Assembly (NCBI RefSeq): GCF_963678635.1
Contig: NC_087066.1
Coordinates: 5,361,954 to 5,425,953, forward strand
DNA from: Symsagittifera roscoffensis
Taxonomy: Eukaryota; Xenacoelomorpha; Acoela; Convolutidae
Direction: 5' to 3'
Length of the DNA: 64,000 nucleotides
This document shows positions 32,165 through 41,916 of this stretch, one piece after another. Below the pieces are notes generated by a model. The model ran no database searches. It saw only the letters and a list, made by a program, of their open reading frames with translations, and was not told the DNA's origin. Numbering within the stretch: position 1 is the stretch's first letter; every line of letters starts with the position of its first letter. The position numbers and the translations under genes were made by a program.

Positions 32165-32215
32165 AAAGTTTCGTAGCGCTCAGATAATCATTCCAAATTG
32201 AATTGAGGCAAGCTT
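32165..32215 (+). repeat. copy of B-box gene upstream flank
   Basis: AATCATTCCAAATTGAATTG and the following AAGCTTATTGGTCTTAT parallel 20376-20420 (AATCATTCCAAATTCAATTG ... TTTTTGTCTTAT), about 380 bp upstream of the B-box gene. Confidence 0.55.
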
Positions 32216-32379
32216 ATTGGTCTTATTAATTTCTGTACCAAACTCAAATTTGGTATAGTTAATTAAACTCGGACTTGAAATGCACATATCTGCTGTTCCC
32301 TACTTCAGTTCTTGGTGTTCCGACCGGTCTCGATTCAAACCTCGAGAAACTATGCATTAGGGTCGGTTTTCTATTTTTA

Positions 32380-32445
32380 TCTTCTATCTATCTAATATAT
32401 CTTAATTAGTTGGCGGTTCAGTTGACACAGTTTAAGATGACTGAT
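32380..32445 (+). mobile_element. Helitron 5' end upstream of UTP15
   Basis: A|TCTTCTATCTATCTAATATA, then TTAATTAGTTGGCGGTTCAG and TTGACACAGTTTAAG. It is homologous to the 5' ends of the array Helitrons (TCTATC, GGCGTTT, GACACATGTTTAAG) and in the same orientation. No 3' end follows before the UTP15 gene. Confidence 0.6.
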
Positions 32446-33065
32446 AGTGTTCCCCAAATTTTCGCTATCCGATTCGCTTAGTTTCAAAGTTCCATAGCTG
32501 GAATAGCTTGGATAGAGAAACTTAAATTTTTCGCGAACCGGTTTAGACAGAAATAATTCAAAAAGTTTCGCAGCTTCATAGCTTGCTTAAGAATAACTTG
32601 ATTTTGCGCTGACTCAATGCAAATAAGCTTGTCGCTCAATGAAATAAGGTGAAACCTGACAAAGTTTTTTTGCTTAATAACTAGCATATTTTTTTTTGCA
32701 AAACTGTTCGATCTATGAAATTTTTCAAATGAATTGCTCCAATAGAAAAAAATTTCGCTATTCGATTCTTTTCATCACTGGAATATTTCAAAACTTGAAT
32801 GACTCCAAAATAAAAACTCACTATCCGCTATCCGATTCCCTTCATGAAATAACTTTACGATATGACTTAACTAGAAATTGATCGAAGTTTCATTGCTTGA
32901 TCACATTAACAACTATTTTTTTTGAGATCCGATTGATTATTGGAGAAGGGCTTGCTAGGTTAATAATCATTAGCCGATATTTCTTCTTCGATGAAACTTT
33001 TGTTCTGAAATACTTCGCAATGTTTTGTGACAAAATTTCAAGCGAAAATTTCTGTTTCACTATGT

Positions 33066-33077
33066 TTTTTTCTTCAG
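33066..33077 (+). promoter_or_regulatory. 3' splice acceptor upstream of UTP15
   Basis: TTTTTTCTTCAG ends 14 nt before the ATG at 33092, with no intron inside the gene. This fits a trans-splice site or a 5' UTR intron. Confidence 0.5.
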
Positions 33078-33091
33078 AAATTTGTTTTGTT

Positions 33092-34651
33092 ATGTTCAAG
33101 CGAGTGAACACTGATTTCATAGCCACTCCTGTGGATGAAATTTCCGATGAGTGTCGCTTCTGGAACCAATATCGCCATCCACTCAATTTGAAGCTCCTCT
33201 CCAGAGTACAGTCAATTAAGTTTAAAAATCTGACCTCACATTCGTTTCTCTGCGCAAATTCAAACAAACTCGAGTATTTCGAGTCTCGAAATGGACAAAC
33301 AACAGCGTTCGGGTTCCAAGAAAAAGTGATTTGCTGTGATATTCGCAAAGATGACGCCATGTTTTCGGGAGGCGACGACAAAGGTTTCATTCGTGTTTTC
33401 GGAGCCAATCAAAAGAAACCATTACGAAAAATCAAAGCACACGACCTGGTTGTAAACGATATGAAGTTCACACAAAATAAAATTTCGTTAATTTCGTGTT
33501 CGACAGATTTGAAAGCGAAAGTTTTTGACATTGCAACAGGTGCTGTTACTTTTACATATGAGGGATTTAAAGATAAAGCGACGTGCTTAGATGTGAAACG
33601 AAACTCGATAGACTATACTTCTTTTATTTGCGGCTCTTATGAGAAAAGTGTTCGTATATTTGATACACGAGCTGATAATCCGGTGGTCGCTACTATAGAC
33701 CACAAAGACGCTGTAGATACCGTGAAAACATTCGCCAATGGAACCCTTTTTGCGTCCGGCGGGGGAAGAGTTGTGAGCATCTGGGACATGAGAAAGAGTT
33801 CAGAACCTCTCAAAGTTTTAGCTGAGCATCATAAACATGTGATGGATCTGGCACTGAATTCAGACGAAACCAGACTTTTAAGTGCAGGCATTGACAGGCT
33901 GATCAAAATCTACGATACAGAATCGTTCCAATGTGTGCATACTTTAACATATCCGGCTCCGATCTTGGCTTTCGACCTCTCAAATGATGATAAGTTTTTG
34001 GCTGTTGGAATGTCGGATGAAAGCATTTCGGTCAAATTTAAAGTGGAACAAAAGTCCAAAGATTCTCATGAAAAAGTCAGTCATAGCCAGAGAAAAAGAA
34101 AAATAATGGATTCTTTAGCATCAGAATCTGAAGATGTGAGACTTGCAGTGCCTCACATTCAGCATGAGAAAAGACCTCATTTGACAAAAACTGAGAAGTT
34201 ACTTAAAAGTTTTGATCATACTGGAGCTCTGAAAAAAGCACTGGAAACAGAATGCAGCCAAAACAACGAAACTCTATTTTCGATTTTGTTTGAGTTTGAA
34301 CGTAGATGTGTTTTGGACACTGTCTTGAAAGGACTTGACCTACGAGATACGGTCAAGTTGATGCGATACATTCACGAGTCTTTATGCAACCCTCCAATGC
34401 TGCAGCTTTTGACTTCCACATATGGAAAGATGTTGGTGCTTCATGGAAACAACAAGGACTTTGTGACTCACCCTGAGATTAATAAGTACTTGAAGGGAAG
34501 TCTGCAAAAGGTGAAAAACAGACTAAAAGCATCAGATGAGATGATCAGTTTTGCATCTCAGTTTGAAATGCTGGAAAGTGCTATGTGCAATCACTACAAA
34601 GACTATGCTCCGAAGTGTTTGTTTTCTGAAAATAACAAAATTGAAAATTGA
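33092..34651 (+). CDS. UTP15: UTP15, U3 snoRNP/SSU-processome WD40 protein
   Basis: 519 residues from ATG 33092 (MFKRVNTDF), matching the usual 510-520. The frame is open upstream to 32897, but that part crosses the acceptor at 33077 and looks noncoding. Residues about 15-30 contain ECRFWNQYRHPL, the typical N-terminal segment. WD40 repeats run from about 40 to 325 (GGDDKGFIRVFG, KIKAHDLVVNDMKF, GSYEKSVRIFDTR, GGGRVVSIWDMR, SAGIDRLIKIYD). The C-terminal UTP15 domain, about 360-505, carries RPHLTKTEKLLKSFDHTGAL and FERRCVLDTVLKGLD. UTP15 acts in the nucleolus in the t-UTP/UtpA part of the small-subunit processome, supporting rDNA transcription and 18S pre-rRNA processing. It is intronless here and lies between Helitron ends. 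Confidence 0.93.
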   Translation: MFKRVNTDFIATPVDEISDECRFWNQYRHPLNLKLLSRVQSIKFKNLTSHSFLCANSNKLEYFESRNGQTTAFGFQEKVICCDIRKDDAMFSGGDDKGFIRVFGANQKKPLRKIKAHDLVVNDMKFTQNKISLISCSTDLKAKVFDIATGAVTFTYEGFKDKATCLDVKRNSIDYTSFICGSYEKSVRIFDTRADNPVVATIDHKDAVDTVKTFANGTLFASGGGRVVSIWDMRKSSEPLKVLAEHHKHVMDLALNSDETRLLSAGIDRLIKIYDTESFQCVHTLTYPAPILAFDLSNDDKFLAVGMSDESISVKFKVEQKSKDSHEKVSHSQRKRKIMDSLASESEDVRLAVPHIQHEKRPHLTKTEKLLKSFDHTGALKKALETECSQNNETLFSILFEFERRCVLDTVLKGLDLRDTVKLMRYIHESLCNPPMLQLLTSTYGKMLVLHGNNKDFVTHPEINKYLKGSLQKVKNRLKASDEMISFASQFEMLESAMCNHYKDYAPKCLFSENNKIEN

Positions 34652-36590
34652 TCTAAAAGTTTTTCGCGGCATATGAGATATCGTTTGGTAACAAAACAGT
34701 CTATTTTTTAAGAGCAAGCGCATTTTTCCTGACATCGAAGGCAGAGAACAACTGTTCCTGCAAATCAAGGTGCCAAAATGAGTCACGTGTAGTCAAATGA
34801 TTTGAAAAGATCCGGAAATTATATGTGGCGAGAAACAACTACATTTTCTGGCCAACTTAAAACCGAATGATATAAAGAGTTTTTATAATTAACATTTTTT
34901 TGTTTGACTGTGTGTATGGTAAGTTTCAGTCTGCCTGTAAAGTAGATTATTTGTTGTATTAATTTACGATATTTTTTGTTCCTGCAGCAAAAATGAAACA
35001 CACTTTGTGTTCTGGTACGTTTTAATTGACTATTTTTTTCACAGCAAAATCAGGTGCCTCAATTAAACGTCACAGGGGTTAGAATGATATATCTCACTGA
35101 AGGACTCAATCGATTACTAGATAAACTGTGACAAATAAGTTATTAGTCGTGAATTATTTTTTCGTTTTGATTTTTGACAGCTTTTGAACGTTCAAAACAT
35201 CTAAAAAGGAGTCTTTTTGGTTTTTTAAAATCACATTTCCAAATATAAGTAGGTTGCCGCACTCGAGCAGCACAAAATATTTGTAGTTGGGTAGGGGTCC
35301 CTTTCGTATAAGTATTTCAGTCTTTTCTTTTTTGAAGACAGCTCTTCGTTACCAGCAATGGTCGGAACATACTGTGCTACTTGCACAGTAACCAGTTAGT
35401 TTTGTTATTTTATGTGGCCCCATAGATTTCGATTCAATTGTCTTGTGGATTGCTCTTGATCATGAGCTGTTTCTACAGAGTTTTTGCTTATGTATTCAGA
35501 TCTATATTCAGCATGTGTGCAAAGATGATGGATTTTTTCCAGCTTATTGACAATCGGCTTAGTATTCATCGGCTTATATAGTGACATTTTTTACTTTGAA
35601 AGTTGAAAGTTTGTGCACGAAGCTTTTAACAAAAGTGATGTGGTTTTCTATTATCATCGGTTTCCTCAAGGTGGCAATGGCTACTTGGGCTAAAAGATGT
35701 GCCTCGGCAAAAAATTGTTTTTTTTTAGGCTAACAAATTGTCTAACAGAATCACTGAATCCAAGTTTCACTTCTCCGCACTTGGCGTAGATGCAAAGTCA
35801 CGCCCAGAGAATGCAAAAGTCCTAGGAGCGAATCCGGCCAGGAACTGGTCTAGTTTTTCAAGCTGAAATTTTCCAGTTAAAATATTTTCTCGGCCTGCTG
35901 ATTTTTGTCAGCTGTTGCTACCGCATGGACTTTTTTTAAGCAATTTAGGAACATTTCAATATTTTTTTTACGTTTGATATTAGCAAGCGTTATCAAATCG
36001 GAAAACAGACTTTTTTCGGGTTAACAACTTGTTTAACGAAATCGCTCGAATCACTAGGCTACATTCACGCCCAATCCATATTCAATCCATTTAGGGGGGC
36101 GGGAGAAATTATAGTTTTTTTCAGGAACTATGTTTTAGTATACGTTACATTTACAGAAAATTAAGTTTATTTAGAGAAAATTGATTTAAAAAAATAGGAC
36201 AAATATAATCCCACATAAAAATTGTGACAACTAATTTTAGGTGCGCGTTTGTTCGAAATGCATACGTCATACTTAATTTCTTTTCAAGTTTAATACGCGG
36301 CTTTGGGGGAATTGTGCGGTTGGTCACTTAGGGGGGAGATTTTAATGAACTTTTTCGTATACTAGTCAAAATGCGTCCGCTCTATAAAATGAGGCATGTA
36401 AGTTGGTAAGTTTCTTTTTCTTTCAAATTGACTGGTACTGCAAATATGTCATAATTGGCTTGCGTCACTTAGCAATTATGTAGACTCGTAATTGGCGTGC
36501 GTCACTTTGTAGACTCAAAGTTTGTAGAAATTTTGTAGACTCAAAGTTTTTTCATTGAGTTTTTCCCAGTAGCGTTATCGGCCATATTTT
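34652..36590. other. intergenic, no gene seen
   Basis: AT-rich sequence with short unconserved frames. It contains one copy of the CTGTGC-TACTT-GCACAG hairpin family at 35372-35388. I find no coding signal. Confidence 0.5.
35364..35394 (+). repeat. hairpin repeat CTGTGC-TACTT-GCACAG, copy 1
   Basis: GGAACATACTGTGCTACTTG then CACAGTAACCAG. Related copies are at 37497-37530, 40186-40215, 40275-40305 and 47393-47420, all on the same strand, usually preceded by TTTTATCACACCACGCC and AAAACGAC. It is a dispersed element family with a terminal stem-loop that I cannot name. Confidence 0.65.
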
Positions 36591-36601
36591 TGCTTGTGTA
36601 T

Positions 36602-36618
36602 GCGAAGTGCAACTTCGC
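36602..36618 (+). repeat. hairpin GCGAAGT-GCA-ACTTCGC
   Basis: Second member of the GCGAAGC...GCTTCGC family, with compensating stem changes (GCGAAGT pairs with ACTTCGC). Base pairing is kept although the sequence changed. Confidence 0.6.
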
Positions 36619-36754
36619 CTCTGTTCATAATTAGTTGTGTTGAACTACATTTTTTCTACATATTTAGGCAAGGTTGGAAGCTGTTATCAAAGCAAATCAG
36701 GTATTTTTGGTCATTTCTAAAAAACTTAAGGACGCAATCACCAGGATCAACAAT

Positions 36755-36788
36755 CTGTTTGATGCAATTTGGGCGAGTTACGGGCTAG
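36755..36788 (+). mobile_element. Helitron 3' end downstream of UTP15
   Basis: GGGCGAGTTACGGGCTAG before T parallels the end of Helitron E (GTGCGAGTTATGCGCTAG before T). The upstream stem-loop is weak here. It lies 4.4 kb after the 5' end at 32380, in the same orientation. Confidence 0.5.
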
Positions 36789-37094
36789 TTATGTTATTAT
36801 TCAACAATCAGACTACTTTTTTTTTGGCTCTCACAGTTGTTTTAGATTGTTTTTGTTCCCAGCTTCTTTAAGTCAATTTTTAATTTTCGTTAATTTATTG
36901 TTCCGACCATTGAAATTGGGGAGGAACTTTGTATTCGGGTGTGTTTTAGTTTTTTTCTTTTTGTTTTCCACCTATAACCAAAAAATAATCATCGGACTGG
37001 ATGGAGTGATTTATCATATGAAATCTCTTACAGCCGTGATTCGAGCCACATGAAAAAATTTCAAAAACGTATTCACAGTCATTGAAAAACTGGG

Positions 37095-37350
37095 TTGAAA
37101 TTTTTGATTTTTCGTCATATTTCGAGCGAATAAAGCGAGCGAGCAGTCTTATTTTAATTGCTCAAAAGCTTGCAATAGCTGTATTTAAAACGTCAAAATT
37201 TAGTTTTACTTGAGTAAAATTGAAAGTTTTTAATTTTTCGTCTTACTTGGAGCGAATATAAAACGAGCGAGCAGTCTTACTTTAATTGCTTAAAAGCTTG
37301 CAATAGCTTTATTTAAAACGTTAAAACTTAGTTTTACTTGAGTAATGTTA
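37095..37350 (+). repeat. two ~123-bp direct repeats within a dispersed element
   Basis: GCGAGCGAGCAGTCTTATTT and GCTTGCAATAGCT occur at about 37137-37185 and again at about 37263-37310. Diverged relatives occur at 39890 and 47120, each followed by the CTGTGC hairpin. The region 36800-37540 is therefore one element copy. Confidence 0.6.
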
Positions 37351-37496
37351 GTTTACTCTGAGTACATTAGTGCCTTTTTGGAATCAAATTTGTTTTTCAA
37401 TTTGCTTATTTTACTATGACTGTTGAATATACATAATCCCCAGTTTTTTGTTCAGCTCCTTTTATCACAGCACGCCGAAAAAAAACGACAATATGG

Positions 37497-37530
37497 TGGG
37501 AACATTCTGTGCTATTTGCACAGTAACCGG
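37497..37530 (+). repeat. hairpin repeat CTGTGC-TATTT-GCACAG, copy 2
   Basis: GGGAACATTCTGTGC, 5-nt loop, GCACAGTAACCGG, preceded by TTTTATCACAGCACGCC at 37460. Confidence 0.65.
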
Positions 37531-38097
37531 ATATTCTTTTTAATTGTTGTGTAATTGGATCTCTATCAACTTTTGGCTTAACGTGCGATAAACTTGGCCG
37601 TTTTCGGATCTTCTTGGTTTCCAGTAGAGCTCAGAAAATAAATAGGATGAAGTTAATATTCTCTTCATTGATGTCGTAAAGTCATTCACCCATTTTTGTA
37701 CCCACCTTGGTTTACATTTTCACCGGATAGGGCAACCGGATAAAAGTTGACTGGTTATTCGACGATGCGAATAATTATATAAAAATCCGAAAAAGGTTGT
37801 TTCGTCTTTTATTTATGACAAATAGAACTGTTTTTTACGCTAGCAATTTTTTTATATCCTAAATTACTGCAAAGTTGGTTATTTTAAACCGCAATGAAAT
37901 TAACTAAATATGAAGGTTGTTTAACCTATTTAAAATACTCGTAAGTTCCAAAGTGGTACAAAGTTCATCCGGTTTGATTTATTATCTAATCAGTTAACTA
38001 TTCACAGCCCTCTTTTTGATGCTTTGATAGGGGATAGGGTTCAGTTTCGGTTAAGATAGCGAGGCAATTTGAGATCTAAATAACTTTCAGGTAAGTC

Positions 38098-41000
38098 ATG
38101 GCTAAAACTGCCAAATCCTTGTTCCATACGCTGCCTCACTGTTTTCTAAGATCTCAACTTTTTAAACCAAACTGTCGTAATTTATCCTCACATGTTAAAT
38201 ACTCTATTGAAGTAAATAACCAAAAAGACTTTTTACGCGTCTCGCTGAAATCTCGGGTTCTAAATCTCTCATTTGAATACTTACTAGATAATAATGTACA
38301 CTCATTTGACCCTATTTCGTCACAGCGAATGGAAAACATTGTTGATGTTAACCAAAATGTAGATCTTATTGATTGGCGACTAAATGATGACAATAAATTG
38401 GAGCTTTTCTGGGGTGATAAGCGAACTACTTTTTTCGATCTTTCGTTATTGGAAGAGAGTTCGAAGCTTAAGCAAGTCTTTTGGGACTCAAGCAGTTTCA
38501 ATAAACTTATATGGTCGCGAGCCATAGATGTAAATGGACTTAATGGATCTGAGTGTGAAAAAAGTATGGACCAGTTCTATGGATTATTTGCGAGGTATGG
38601 AGTTGTATTTGTGAAGAATGTCGAAGCAAATGAGGTAAGCGAAATCTTTTCATTGTCAAATTTAGATCGATAAAACCTTAGTCATGAAAGATACTACATA
38701 TAGTTCGCGTTCCAGGGTTAAATTAGGAGTTGAGAAAGTTGTCAAGAAATGAGACGGATTTTTGATTGCCTTAATTTGTATCGAGCATAAATTCGACATG
38801 AAGATTGGTCCCTTTTGTGTTGCTAGGAATACTATCTAGAACAAGAGTGGATCTCACAAAAGTATCATTTGTTGCCTCTTATTGCGTGTCATTTGTTGGT
38901 AAAAACACTTTTTCATGTTGAGGGACATGAAAGCTTCAATTTTCACTAGTTTTAATGCTTAGTTTCCCAAGACATCATTTTTCTGTTTTTTTTTTCAAAA
39001 AAAATTGTGGACGGAGGTTTTATGCAACTTGCAAAGCAACTGGCTGCTCTAGTTATTTTTGCTTTGTAGTTATTTTTCTTGCCGAGTGAAATTTCGCTCT
39101 GTTTTATTTTATTTGAGCTCCTGATTGTACGTTCAGAGTGCAACGAAGAAGTTATGTGAGAAGATGGGAATCATCAGCAGGACTTACTACGGGGCTGACA
39201 TGTGGACTGTAGCTGCAGATGGCAAACATGCAGACACCTTCGCCACAAACTTGGCAATCCGAACTCACACAGACAACACTTATTTCGACGCCCCCCTCGG
39301 AGTCCAGGTCAGCATTCTTCCTTAGTGGTCCTTTGTTTTTGGGTGCGTTTGTGTGAAGGAAAAAGTTGTTTATTTTTTTCAAGTGCCATACTGGGATTAT
39401 TCGTTGCTACTTGCCTAGGAAACAGTTCTTCTCGCGGTTATGATTTTGGTGCAAAATTTCATAGCGAAATTGAACTTAAAAGCAATTCTGTCTTCTAAAA
39501 GAAATATTGGAATATAGACACAAAAAAGCGTTAAAATAGCGCTGTAATCTATCGACTGTGTTTCAGACGTTTAAGTTCAGTTTTCTTGAAAATTGCTGAA
39601 AGAATGCTATCTGCTGTCTTCCTGATGAGCTACTAAAAATGTATTTGCCTTACCGTAGTGAAGATTCAATTGCAAACAGACGAGTCATTTCTAAATTGTA
39701 GGCGGATGTGTACTTTCTGGATCAGTACTTCGTGTTCGTATTCTCATGATAACTGTTCTGACCATTTGAAAACTTTGCGTTCGGGTGTGCTTTTGTTTTC
39801 CACGCCAAATCGTGATTCGAACGACATTTCAAAAAAATATTCCTGGTGTCGAAAAAAATCGGTGTGAATTTTTTGCTTTTTCGACTAATTTCGAGTGAGC
39901 GAGCATAGCAGGCTTACAATTGTTTAATATAAGCGGTAAAAATTTAGTTTCACTCGGCTAAAGTTAGTTTTCTAAAAACAAAAATTCAAAAAACTGCAAA
40001 AAAAAAATAAAAAATTTTGATTGTTTTTGTTTAGTCATTTTTCTACGAAAATTGTTTTCGAATATGGGTAATTTACTATTACTGTCGAATATGTCCAAGC
40101 ATTACTTTTTCGTTCAGATCCTTTAATCGCACCACAGTAAAAACGACTTTAATTTGAAAAAACATTGTTTTTTTAGACCATTGTCGGAACACTGTGTGCT
40201 ACTTGCACAGCAACCGGCTATCATTGTTTTGATACCTTTTTGGCCCATCAAAACTATCAACATCTATGTAGTGAGAGCATTCTATGCAACTTGCACTGTA
40301 ACTGGATCTCCTTTTTAGAATGGAAGTAATGGAATTAAGATCATTTGTCTGGCGGTTCACTTTCATACTGGATCGTCTCCTGGTTAAGTTCGTTCACAGA
40401 GTTTCAGTGAATTGGTAGCCATCAATAAAGTTTTTGAACACTTGTAGTTATGAAATACTAAAAGTTATGAATGTTACTTCTCCGTATGTGCGTAAATACA
40501 ACATTTTGAACGAAGAATCGATCGAATAATTTTTGATTCACGGACCATTTTGTAATTCCGTAGTATTTCTGTATAATTGGATTTAGAGCTTAGTGCTAAT
40601 ATTTGTGGAGGTGACAGGCCAACAAAAGGGTGACGAAGATTCAACAAACTGAAAGTAAGATTACCATTCTAACCACCCGATAATTAATATTGATATGCAA
40701 CATAACAACAGATTGTCACTGTTGTTATGCAATTGTTAGGTAATTCTGATGCAATTTACGTTATTTTTTGTTGTAATTTCGGCTTCAAGATATGGCAGTT
40801 TGTTGAACACTCGCCATTTTTGGATCTTTTTTGTTTTATAAAAACAGATATTTCCATTCGCCAAAATGATTCAGGTGTTCCATTGTCTGAGTCATGATGG
40901 TTCTGGAGGAGAAACATTACTAGTGGACGGGTTAAACATCTCGAGGCTTCTCCGCCAAAAAGACCAAAAGTCATACAACACATTGACACGGGTTCCCATC

Positions 41001-41366
41001 CGCTATAGATACTTGGATCCTGGAAAAGCTATGTTTAAAGCTAGTGGACCTATGATCACTGAAGAATGCGAGGGATTTCCTAGTTTGAAGCAGTTCCGAT
41101 ACAACGATTACGATCGAGATATTGACCAATCACATTTGAGTTTAGAAGATCAGAGAGCGTTTTTCAAAGCGTTGCGAAAAGCAGCGATTTTGATCCAGAG
41201 TCCGGAAAACGAAGTGACTCTAAAATTGAGCCCTGGCTTGGTTGTTTTTATTGACAACTGGAGAGTACTGCATGGTAGAAATAGCTTCACTGGAAATAGA
41301 GTGTTGTGCGGGTGTTACATGGAGAGGCACGATTGGAGAAGCAAGGCGGCTCTGGCTCAGTTTTGA
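38098..41366 (+). CDS. TMLHE: trimethyllysine dioxygenase, mitochondrial (3 exons)
   Basis: Exons 38098-38634, 39137-39307 and 40875-41366, all phase 0 with GT-AG borders; they join to 399 residues (family about 385-421). The enzyme hydroxylates trimethyllysine using 2-oxoglutarate, O2 and Fe(II), the first step of carnitine synthesis. Residues 1-28 are basic and amphipathic, a likely mitochondrial presequence. The N-terminal domain has YLLDNN...SSQR. The Fe(II) ligands are H223 and D225 (THTDNTYF) and H369 (VLHGR), with R378 placed to hold 2-oxoglutarate. IDNWRVLHGR followed by FTGNRVLCGCYMER favours TMLHE over gamma-butyrobetaine hydroxylase. A TTTCAG acceptor lies 7 nt before the ATG; AATAAA lies at 41558-41563. 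Intron 2 holds two hairpin-repeat copies. Confidence 0.93.
40116..40305 (+). repeat. hairpin repeats, copies 3 and 4, in TMLHE intron 2
   Basis: GGAACACTGTGTGCTACTTG then CACAGCAACCGG at 40186-40215. A decayed copy, GAGCATTCTATGCAACTTGC then ACTGTAACTGG, lies at 40275-40305. TTTAATCGCACCACAG at 40122 matches the lead-in of the other copies. Confidence 0.6.
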
Positions 41367-41916
41367 ATTAGATCTCAGCAATTTGTTATCCTGCAATCGA
41401 CTCTAGTTTAACTGAAGAACAGTATTATAAACTATTCGCTTTATGCATGACATACTTACAAATGGTGCTTCAATTTTCTTTTTTTTTATCAAATATTATT
41501 ATTTTTTTTAAATATTCGCTGTTTAAGAGCAACAAAGTATGAATTGTTAATTTGTTCAATAAAACAGTTTTCAGCGAAAAGAAGATATTATCTAAGTGAC
41601 GAATGTCTACATAGGATGGTTCTATTTCACCTCAAGAACTCGATCTTCATTTAACAAAGGCGTTATCAACCATCCAGCCAAATTAACGCAATCCTAGGTG
41701 TTCATTTGCTAGCGAAAGTAGCATATGAATAGTTATGCAGAAGTTTTCTTAATATAGTCGACCAAAGCCATTTGGTTGATTATTGTAGACACCAAATAAA
41801 AGAGATTTTTTAATGGTCGTCAATCGAAGAATAATTTATTAGAGCTTCTCGAAGCGTGCACGTTTAAATTATCAACAATTTACTGTAAACATAAGACCAA
41901 GAAATTAAAGTTAACA

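Noticed and set aside
32897-33091. 65-codon N-terminal extension of UTP15
   Set aside because: The extension crosses a good splice acceptor, has no family counterpart and begins without ATG. ATG 33092 gives the usual protein start and length.
33000-33408. Minus-strand 172-codon ORF (32890-33408) overlapping UTP15
   Set aside because: It is the shadow of the UTP15 5' coding region; no motif and no independent support.
38154-38525. Minus-strand 123-codon ORF within TMLHE exon 1
   Set aside because: Shadow of a strongly supported coding exon.
39020-39052. Helitron-like CTAG|TTAT end in TMLHE intron 1
   Set aside because: The stem-loop before it is poor and no matching 5' end or minisatellite lies upstream, so I do not annotate it.
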